NCBI GenBank assembly: GCA_964529005.1 | Contig: CAZGUH010000068.1 | Span: forward strand, 1-15,831 | DNA length: 15,831 bases | Reading direction: 5' to 3' | DNA from: CAZGUH01 sp964529005 | GTDB lineage: Bacteria; Actinomycetota; Acidimicrobiia; Acidimicrobiales; Ilumatobacteraceae | Shown here: piece by piece, positions 4,429-15,831 of the stretch | How positions within the stretch are numbered: position 1 is the first letter of the stretch | Layout: every line of letters starts with the position of its first letter | Translations under genes and position numbers: made by a program | Notes under the pieces: generated by a model | The model's database searches: none | Told to the model about the DNA's origin: nothing | What the model saw: only the letters and a program-made list of their open reading frames with translations

Positions 4429-7400
4429 GTGGCCTCTCGTTCCGCGTCCCGCGAGCGCTACTCGTTCGCCAACCTTGCCGAGCCCCTCGCGCTGCCGGAC
4501 CTGATCGCGATCCAGCGGGAGAGCTTCGACTGGTTCCTCAACGAGGGACTGGCCGAGACGTTCCGCGACCTCTCGCCGATCAAGGACTTCAGCGAGGCCT
4601 TGCAGCTCGAGCTCGAGTTCGACCCCGACGACGAAGACCTGCGCCCGCCGCCGAAGTTCTCGATGGCGGAGTGCAAGGAAAAGGACATGACCTACTCGGC
4701 CCCGATCTTCGTGCGGGCCCGGTTCATGAACCGCAACACCGGCGAGATCAAGGAGCAGACGGTCTTCATGGGGGACTTCCCGATGATGACCGACAAGGGC
4801 ACCTTCATCATCAACGGCACCGAGCGCGTCGTCGTCAGCCAGCTGGTGCGCAGCCCGGGCGTCATCTTCGAGCCCGGCGAGCGCTACCGCCTGCGCAACC
4901 TCAACAAGCACCAGCTCGTCAAGGGAACCGTGCATCCCTACCGGGGTGAGTGGCTGGAGTTCGACGTCGAGCACAAGCCGGGCAAGGACGTGTCGGCCGG
5001 CACCCGCGTGGCCCGCAAGCGCCGGATGGGCATCTTCACCCTGCTGCGCGCCCTCGGCTACGACGAGGAGCATGCGCCCGGCTTCCTGGAGCGCTTCGTC
5101 GCCCACTTCGACTTCCTCGAGGGGCAGTGGAACAAGGAGCGCCACATCGCTCCCACGCAGGACGAGGCCCTGGTCGAGATCTACAAGCGCGCACGCCCCG
5201 GCGAGCCTCCGACGGTGGAGAGCGCCCGCGCGTACTTCCGCAACGCGTTCTTCGAGAACCGTCGTTACGACCTCAGCCGGGTCGGCCGCTACAAGCTGAA
5301 CCGCAAGCTCGGCACCGAGGTCGCCAAGATGGGTGAGCTGTTCGGGCTGTCCGGCGAGCTGCTCGACGTGCCCGCCGAGGACCAGGACGTTCTCAGCCGC
5401 TGCGAGGTCGTCGCGGCTGTCAGCTACATGCTCCACCTGGTCAAGCAGGAGCCCGGATACCGGCTCGACGACCAGGACCACTTCGCCAACCGGCGCATCC
5501 GCAGCGTCGGCGAACTGATCCAGAACCAGGTCCGCATCGGCCTGTCGCGCATGGAGCGCGTCGTGCGTGAGCGCATGACGACCCAGGACGTCGAGGCCAT
5601 CACCCCGCAGACGCTGATCAACATCCGCCCGGTCGTGGCGGCGATCAAGGAGTTCTTCGGGACCAGCCAGCTGAGCCAGTTCATGGACCAGGTGAACCCG
5701 CTGTCGGGTCTCACCCACCGCCGCCGCCTCTCGGCGCTCGGTCCGGGCGGCCTGAGCCGTGAGCGTGCCGGCTTCGAGGTGCGCGACGTGCACTTCAGCC
5801 ACTACGGCCGCATGTGCCCGATCGAGACGCCGGAAGGTCCGAACATCGGTCTCATCGGCGCGCTCAGCACGTTCGCCCGGGTGAACGAGTTCGGCTTCAT
5901 CGAGAGCCCGTACCGCAAGGTCGTCAACGGCAAGGTCACCAACGAGATCGTCTACATGGCGGCCGACGAAGAGGAGAACTACGTCGTCGCCCAGGCGAAC
6001 ACGCCGCTCCACGAGGACGGCTCGTTCGTCGAAGAGCGCGTGCTCGTGCGCCGGTCGCCGCAGGCCGCCAGCCTCGACGACCTGCGCAAGATGCTCGAGG
6101 CGGAGAGCTTCTTCGGCGCCACCACCGACATCGCCTACGTGCGGCCCGACGAAGTCGACTACATGGACGTCTCGCCGAAGCAGATCGTCTCGGTCGGCAC
6201 GGCGCTGATCCCGTTCCTCGAGCACGACGACGCCAACCGTGCCCTGATGGGCGCGAACATGCAGAAGCAGGCCGTCCCGCTGCTGCGCGCCGAGGCTCCC
6301 TACATCGGCACCGGCATCGAGGAGCGGGTCGCCCGCGACGGCGCCGACCTCATCCAGGCGGTCGAGGACGGCGAGGTCACCGAGGTCAGCGGTGACACCA
6401 TCACGGTGCAGTACAAGACCGCCGGCAAGGTCGTCTACCGCCTCGCCAAGTTCCGCCGCAGCAACCAGGACACGTGCATCAACCAGCGCGTCCGGGTGAC
6501 CGAGGGCGACACGGTGCGCAAGGGCACGATCATCGCCGACGGCCCGAGCACCGATCACGGCGAGCTGGCGCTGGGCAAGAACCTGCTCGTCGCGCTGATG
6601 CCCTGGGAGGGCTACAACTTCGAGGACGCCATCATCCTCAGCGAGCGCCTGGTTCGCGACGACGTGCTCACGTCGATCCACATCCACGAGCACGAGGTCG
6701 ACGCCCGCGACACGAAGCTCGGGCCGGAGGAGATCAGCCGCGACATCCCGAACCTGTCCGACGACATCCTGCGCGACCTCGACGACCGCGGCATCATCCG
6801 CGTCGGCGCCGAGGTCGATGGCGGCGACGTCCTCGTCGGCAAGGTGACGCCCAAGGGCGAGACCGAGCTGACGCCGGAGGAGCGGCTGCTGCGAGCGATC
6901 TTCGGTGAAAAGGCACGCGAGGTCCGTGACACCAGCCTCAAGGTGCCCCACGGCGAGAGCGGCAAGGTGATCGACGTCAAGGTCTTCACCCGCGAAGACG
7001 GCCACGAGCTGCCGCCGGGCGTCAACCAGCTGGTTCGGGTCTACGTGGCGCAGAAGCGCAAGATCAGCGTCGGCGACAAGCTGGCCGGCCGTCACGGCAA
7101 CAAGGGCGTCATCTCCAAGATCCTCCCGGTGGAGGACATGCCGTACATGGCAGACGGCACGCCGGTCGACATCATCCTCAACCCGCTCGGCGTGCCCAGC
7201 CGGATGAACGTCGGTCAGGTGCTCGAAGCCCACCTCGGCTACTGCGCCCGCTGGGGTTGGACCGACCCCAAGGACGACAAGAAGGTCGGCGCGGCGCCGG
7301 TTCGCGGCACGGAATCGAAGACCCGCCCGAACACGCAGCCGAGCACGTTCATCTCGACGCCGGTGTTCGACGGCGCCCACTGGGACGAGGAGGAGGCGGC

Positions 7401-8034
7401 GGGCAAGCACCCGACGATCCAGCAGATCCTGCAGAACCTCAACCCGGAGAGCACAGACGGCACGCGGTTGATCCAGCCGGACGGCAAGGCCGTGCTGTAC
7501 AACGGCCGCACCGGCGAGCCCTACGACAACCCGATCACCGTCGGGTACATGTACATCCTGAAGCTCGCTCACCTGGTCGACGACAAGATCCACGCCCGCA
7601 GCACCGGCCCGTACAGCATGATCACCCAGCAGCCGCTGGGTGGTAAGGCGCAGTTCGGCGGCCAGCGCTTCGGTGAGATGGAGGTGTGGGCGCTCGAGGC
7701 CTACGGCGCGGCGTACTGCTTGCAGGAGCTGCTCACGATCAAGAGCGACGACGTCCTCGGCCGGGTGAAGGTCTACGAGGCGATCGTCAAGGGCGAGAAC
7801 ATCCCCGAGCCGGGCATCCCGGAGAGCTTCAAAGTGCTCATGAAGGAGATGCAGGCGCTCTGCTTGAACGTCGAGGTGCTCGGCACCGACGGCGCCGAGA
7901 TCGAGATGCGCGAGTCCGACGACGAGATGTTCCGTGCTGCCGAGGAGCTGGGCATCGACATCAGCCGGCCCGAGCGCGGCACCGACGAAGACGACCGCGA
8001 GCGCGAGCAGCGCCGGCGCGAGCGGGCGTTCTGA
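4429..8034 (+). CDS. rpoB: DNA-directed RNA polymerase subunit beta
   Basis: A 1201-residue beta subunit with a GTG start, close to the actinobacterial length (about 1150-1180). It forms half of the catalytic cleft of RNA polymerase with beta'. The N-terminus reads VASRSASRERYSFANLAEPL. The rifampicin-binding cluster is at about 414-437 (SQLSQFMDQVNPLSGLTHRR). Asp420, His430 and Ser435 match E. coli D516, H526 and S531, but Val422 stands where E. coli has N518. The conserved active-centre segment GYNFEDAI includes Glu732 and Asp733. KLAGRHGNKG (884-893) supplies the conserved active-site lysines. The C-terminal clamp segment has GGKAQFGGQRFGEMEVWALEAYGA. The last 25 residues are a charged tail rich in Arg, Glu and Asp. 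AAGGAG at 4418 supports the start; extending to ATG 4282 would translate the promoter. rpoC follows after 45 bases. Confidence 0.97.
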   Translation: MASRSASRERYSFANLAEPLALPDLIAIQRESFDWFLNEGLAETFRDLSPIKDFSEALQLELEFDPDDEDLRPPPKFSMAECKEKDMTYSAPIFVRARFMNRNTGEIKEQTVFMGDFPMMTDKGTFIINGTERVVVSQLVRSPGVIFEPGERYRLRNLNKHQLVKGTVHPYRGEWLEFDVEHKPGKDVSAGTRVARKRRMGIFTLLRALGYDEEHAPGFLERFVAHFDFLEGQWNKERHIAPTQDEALVEIYKRARPGEPPTVESARAYFRNAFFENRRYDLSRVGRYKLNRKLGTEVAKMGELFGLSGELLDVPAEDQDVLSRCEVVAAVSYMLHLVKQEPGYRLDDQDHFANRRIRSVGELIQNQVRIGLSRMERVVRERMTTQDVEAITPQTLINIRPVVAAIKEFFGTSQLSQFMDQVNPLSGLTHRRRLSALGPGGLSRERAGFEVRDVHFSHYGRMCPIETPEGPNIGLIGALSTFARVNEFGFIESPYRKVVNGKVTNEIVYMAADEEENYVVAQANTPLHEDGSFVEERVLVRRSPQAASLDDLRKMLEAESFFGATTDIAYVRPDEVDYMDVSPKQIVSVGTALIPFLEHDDANRALMGANMQKQAVPLLRAEAPYIGTGIEERVARDGADLIQAVEDGEVTEVSGDTITVQYKTAGKVVYRLAKFRRSNQDTCINQRVRVTEGDTVRKGTIIADGPSTDHGELALGKNLLVALMPWEGYNFEDAIILSERLVRDDVLTSIHIHEHEVDARDTKLGPEEISRDIPNLSDDILRDLDDRGIIRVGAEVDGGDVLVGKVTPKGETELTPEERLLRAIFGEKAREVRDTSLKVPHGESGKVIDVKVFTREDGHELPPGVNQLVRVYVAQKRKISVGDKLAGRHGNKGVISKILPVEDMPYMADGTPVDIILNPLGVPSRMNVGQVLEAHLGYCARWGWTDPKDDKKVGAAPVRGTESKTRPNTQPSTFISTPVFDGAHWDEEEAAGKHPTIQQILQNLNPESTDGTRLIQPDGKAVLYNGRTGEPYDNPITVGYMYILKLAHLVDDKIHARSTGPYSMITQQPLGGKAQFGGQRFGEMEVWALEAYGAAYCLQELLTIKSDDVLGRVKVYEAIVKGENIPEPGIPESFKVLMKEMQALCLNVEVLGTDGAEIEMRESDDEMFRAAEELGIDISRPERGTDEDDREREQRRRERAF

Positions 8035-8079
8035 TCAGGCTGACGAACGAGAACGACAGAGACGAGGAACGGGGCCGAC

Positions 8080-11955
<3,876 letters not shown>

Positions 11956-11968
11956 CGTCCCACAGCGT

Positions 11969-12024
11969 TGTCATCGGCGCAGTTCCGGTCGCGATCGCGG
12001 CGGGGACTGCGCCGATGGCGTTTT
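11969..12024 (+). terminator. rpoBC terminator
   Basis: CATCGGCGCAGT (11972-11983) pairs perfectly with ACTGCGCCGATG (12006-12017), and wobble and G-C pairs extend it at both ends. TTTT follows at 12021-12024. This is the only terminator in the window with a T-run. Its last T is also the final base (in + numbering the first) of the minus-strand gene's stop codon, so the same dyad may act on both converging transcripts. Confidence 0.8.
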
Positions 12025-12428
12025 CAGGCCGGCGGAGGCGGCGGGGGCGGCGTGGACCCGGCGGACGCCACGGGGCGGGACGCATCGGCGGCGATCACGT
12101 CCTTGTGGAACCGCTTGTGGATGTAGAGCCGCTCGCCGAGGGCCTCGGTCTTCCACCACAGGCCCGACGGTTGGCCGAGCTGGGTCGACCGCGGCAGCTC
12201 CCGGATCACGGACTTCGCCGCGGTCTGCGAGAACCTGCCGGTGTCCATCACCACGATGCGCCGGTCGGTGACGACCACGGAGCGGTACGCGTTCTTGAAC
12301 AGCACGATGAGCCAGCTGAGCAACGCCCAGTAGCCGTTGAACGTCTGGCCGGCGAACGCGGCCTGCACCTGCTCGCCGGGCTGAAGGAACGGCTGAGCCT
12401 TGGAAGCGATCTTGTCGCGGATTGCCAT
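12024..12428 (-). CDS. Small PH-like domain protein of unknown function
   Basis: The only minus-strand gene: 134 residues, convergent with rpoC and divergent from rpsL. It begins MAIRDKIASKAQPFLQPGEQVQAAF and has one hydrophobic stretch (about 33-44, GYWALLSWLIVL). The VVVTDRRIVVMDTG strand (51-64) is typical of bacterial PH-like proteins, followed by LGQPSGLWWKT and LYIHKRFHKDVIAAD. The C-terminus is seven prolines and an Ala. I recognise the pattern from uncharacterised actinobacterial proteins, but no function is known to me; membrane association is an inference. ATG 12428 is preferred over ATG 12440 because GGGGGG (12433-12438 on the complement) lies just upstream, whereas nothing precedes 12440. 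A possible -10, TACCCT, lies at 12458-12463 on the minus strand. Confidence 0.75.
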   Translation of the reverse strand: MAIRDKIASKAQPFLQPGEQVQAAFAGQTFNGYWALLSWLIVLFKNAYRSVVVTDRRIVVMDTGRFSQTAAKSVIRELPRSTQLGQPSGLWWKTEALGERLYIHKRFHKDVIAADASRPVASAGSTPPPPPPPA

Positions 12429-12495
12429 CTGACCCCCCATGTCTGGTGTGGTGCCGGAGGGTAGTCCACCGGCGCAGTCGCTGCCGCGGACCGGG

Positions 12496-12525
12496 TTGCC
12501 GCTGGTAGGGGGGTCCCTCTAACAT
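12496..12525 (+). promoter_or_regulatory. Candidate promoter of the str operon (rpsL-rpsG-fusA-tuf)
   Basis: TTGCCG (12496-12501), an 18-base spacer and TAACAT (12520-12525) lie in the intergenic region between the minus-strand gene and rpsL. A start near 12532 would leave a leader of about 80 nt. The str operon needs a promoter here because the rpoBC terminator and an opposing gene separate it from rpoC. Confidence 0.55.
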
Positions 12526-12610
12526 TGCAGGGTCCTGCGCACTGGGCTGTCCGGAGCGCCCGTGCGATCGTCGTCCCCCTGGCCGTCGAGAAGTTCGTAG
12601 AGGTTGCCGC

Positions 12611-12982
12611 GTGCCCACCATTCAGCAGCTGGTCCGTCAGGGCCGAAGCACCAAGTTCTCCAAGACCAAGACGCCGGCCCTCCAGGGGTCGCCGCAGCGT
12701 CGCGGAGTGTGCACGCGCGTGTTCACCCACACCCCGAAGAAGCCCAACTCGGCGCTGCGCAAGGTGGCCCGTGTGCGGCTGTCCAGCGGCCTCGAGGTCA
12801 CGGCCTACATCCCGGGGGAGGGCCACAACCTCCAGGAGCACAGCATCGTGCTCGTGCGCGGCGGTCGTGTCCGCGACCTGCCGGGTGTGCGTTACAAGAT
12901 CATCCGCGGCGCGCTCGACGCCGCCGGCGTGAAGAACCGCAAGCAGGCTCGCAGCCGCTATGGCGCGAAGCGCGCCAAGTGA
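12611..12982 (+). CDS. rpsL: 30S ribosomal protein S12
   Basis: A 123-residue S12 of normal length, which lies at the decoding centre and affects accuracy and streptomycin response. Family motifs include PTIQQLVRQGR, GVCTRVFTHTPKKPNSALRK, GEGHNLQEHS and VRDLPGVRYKIIRGALDAAGVKNRKQARSRYG. Lys43 is present, as in streptomycin-sensitive bacteria. Position 88 is Arg (codon CGC at 12872-12874) where E. coli and mycobacteria have Lys; Lys to Arg at that site is a known streptomycin-resistance change in them. The start is GTG, preceded by TAGAGGT (up to 12604) with six bases between. rpsG follows after 23 bases. Confidence 0.97.
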   Translation: MPTIQQLVRQGRSTKFSKTKTPALQGSPQRRGVCTRVFTHTPKKPNSALRKVARVRLSSGLEVTAYIPGEGHNLQEHSIVLVRGGRVRDLPGVRYKIIRGALDAAGVKNRKQARSRYGAKRAK

Positions 12983-13005
12983 CGACATTCAAAGGACGTT
13001 GACAG

Positions 13006-13476
13006 ATGCCTCGTAAGGGACCGGCACAGCGTCGGGAGCTGAGCCCCGATCCGATCTACCGCTCGCTGCTCGTCACTCAGATCACCAACAAGGTGATGCT
13101 GCGCGGCAAGAAGAGCACCGCCGAGCGCATCGTGTACGACGCGATGAAGATCATCGAGGAGAAGACGGGCAGCGAGCCGGTCGCCACGGTCAAGCGAGCG
13201 ATCGACAACGTCAAGCCGCCGCTCGAGGTGCGCAGCCGCCGCGTGGGTGGCGCCACCTACCAGGTGCCGGTCGAGGTGCGCCCGCGCCGCGCCACCACGC
13301 TCGCCATCCGCTGGACGGTCGACTTCGCCCGCAACCGGCGCGAGAAGACCATGGCCCAATGCCTGGCAAACGAGCTGCTCGACGCGGCCAACGGCCTCGG
13401 CGCATCGATCAAAAAGCGCGACGACATGCAGAAGATGGCCGAGAGCAACAAGGCGTTCGCCCACTACCGCTGGTGA
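13006..13476 (+). CDS. rpsG: 30S ribosomal protein S7
   Basis: A 156-residue S7 of the standard length. It nucleates assembly of the 30S head by binding the 3' domain of 16S rRNA, and in E. coli represses the str operon. The signature DPIYRSLLVTQITNKVMLRG lies near the N-terminus. The RRVGGATYQVPVEVRPRR loop and the C-terminal KRDDMQKMAESNKAFAHYRW complete the family pattern. AAAGGA (12991-12996) precedes the ATG by nine bases. It follows rpsL closely and is clearly in the same operon; fusA comes 129 bases later after a hairpin. Confidence 0.97.
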   Translation: MPRKGPAQRRELSPDPIYRSLLVTQITNKVMLRGKKSTAERIVYDAMKIIEEKTGSEPVATVKRAIDNVKPPLEVRSRRVGGATYQVPVEVRPRRATTLAIRWTVDFARNRREKTMAQCLANELLDAANGLGASIKKRDDMQKMAESNKAFAHYRW

Positions 13477-13477
13477 G

Positions 13478-13508
13478 CTGCCCAGATGCGGCCTGCCGGC
13501 CGTAGCAT
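13478..13508 (+). promoter_or_regulatory. Weak candidate promoter for fusA
   Basis: TAGCAT (13503-13508) is a TAnnnT-type box in the 129-base gap between rpsG and fusA. The best -35 is CTGCCC (13478-13483) with a long 19-base spacer. The box resembles the TAGCCT boxes before tRNA-Trp and rplJ. It may allow separate fusA expression, but the -35 is poor. Confidence 0.3.
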
Positions 13509-13529
13509 GGAATTCCCACCGAACGCAAG

Positions 13530-13555
13530 GTGACCGGGTCGAGCGGCCCGGTCAC
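13530..13555 (+). terminator. Hairpin between rpsG and fusA, possible attenuator
   Basis: GTGACCGGG (13530-13538) pairs perfectly with CCCGGTCAC (13547-13555) around an 8-nt loop. No T-run follows. It may reduce read-through from rpsG, mark an mRNA processing point, or belong to the fusA leader if the TAGCAT promoter at 13503 is real. Confidence 0.45.
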
Positions 13556-13591
13556 ACTCATGTTCCCCCGCGATACACCCCCACGATTGAC

Positions 13592-13597
13592 AAGGTG
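13592..13597 (+). promoter_or_regulatory. Ribosome binding site of fusA
   Basis: AAGGTG lies eight bases before ATG 13606. The in-frame GTG at 13600 is only two bases from it and would be too close, so 13606 is the start. Confidence 0.7.
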
Positions 13598-13605
13598 AAG
13601 TGAAG

Positions 13606-15705
<2,100 letters not shown>

Positions 15706-15787
15706 TCCTCGCTGCTCCCCGCTGATCGATCTGATCCTTGACAACCCACGACACAGCTGACAGCCCCGTAACGGAGGAAGCCCCGCG

Positions 15788-15831
15788 ATGAGCAAGGCGA
15801 AGTTTGAGCGTACGAAGCCTCATGTGAATAT
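15788..15831 (+). CDS. tuf: Elongation factor Tu, 5' end only (second tuf copy)
   Basis: MSKAKFERTKPHVNI is the conserved N-terminus of EF-Tu, cut by the window end after 44 bases. GGAGGAAG (15773-15780) precedes the ATG. Its place after fusA is the standard str-operon position (tufA of E. coli). A TTGACA at 15738-15743 has no matching -10, so transcription from upstream is the simplest view. Together with the tuf 3' end at the opposite edge of the window it indicates two tuf genes in direct orientation. Confidence 0.95.
   Translation, partial: MSKAKFERTKPHVN

Noticed and set aside
4291..7593. Long open frame of 1100 codons on the minus strand across rpoB
   Set aside because: It is antisense to a complete, conserved rpoB, has Asp/Val/Leu/Arg-rich low-complexity composition typical of GC-rich shadow frames, and shows no known domain.
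12441..12610. A further small gene between the PH-like gene and rpsL
   Set aside because: No frame with a ribosome site and recognisable product; the stretch is explained by divergent promoters and the rpsL leader.
13587..13592. TTGACA just before fusA as a promoter
   Set aside because: A matching -10 would fall inside the fusA coding start and none is present.
15738..15743. TTGACA as a separate tuf promoter
   Set aside because: No TAnnnT-type -10 box exists 16-19 bases downstream; co-transcription with fusA is simpler.

Overview
The window is a GC-rich stretch of bacterial chromosome carrying the core translation and transcription genes. Every gene but one lies on the + strand. The protein sequences point to a high-GC actinobacterium, most likely near class Acidimicrobiia: RpoC has the coiled-coil insert after its first zinc finger typical of Actinobacteria, NusG has an acidic N-terminal extension, RpoB begins with an SRE/RYSFANLAEPL-type N-terminus, and the two annotated non-ATG starts are GTG. 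The class-level placement is a judgement from memory of protein sequences, not from a search.

Layout: the window opens with the last 18 codons of one tuf gene (EF-Tu), followed by rpmG (L33), tRNA-Trp(CCA), secE, nusG, rplK and rplA. Next come an L10-type leader RNA with its own candidate promoter, then rplJ and rplL. A 15-bp perfect hairpin closes this block. A 476-bp gene-free stretch follows, holding a 42-nt sequence repeated twice with a 52-nt period and two candidate promoters for rpoB. Then come rpoB and rpoC, a rho-independent-type terminator, and a small convergent minus-strand gene for a PH-like protein. The str operon rpsL, rpsG, fusA follows, and the window ends 44 bases into a second tuf gene in the same orientation.

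Together the genes make the RNA polymerase core (RpoB, RpoC), the elongation factor NusG that links polymerase to the ribosome, the SecE subunit of the translocon, the L1/L11/L10/L12 stalk region of the 50S subunit, S12 and S7 of the 30S subunit, and the factors EF-G and EF-Tu that work on that stalk. The order tuf-rpmG-trnW-secE-nusG-rplKAJL-rpoBC next to rpsL-rpsG-fusA-tuf resembles an old arrangement known from Thermus and proteobacteria.

I found no mobile element, CRISPR array, defence locus or clearly new multi-gene system. The points most worth a second look are the duplicated 42-nt intergenic element, the paired tuf ends at the window borders, a possible Shine-Dalgarno switch in the rplJ leader, a natural Arg88 in S12, the three-cysteine L33, and the PH-like gene lodged between rpoC and rpsL.
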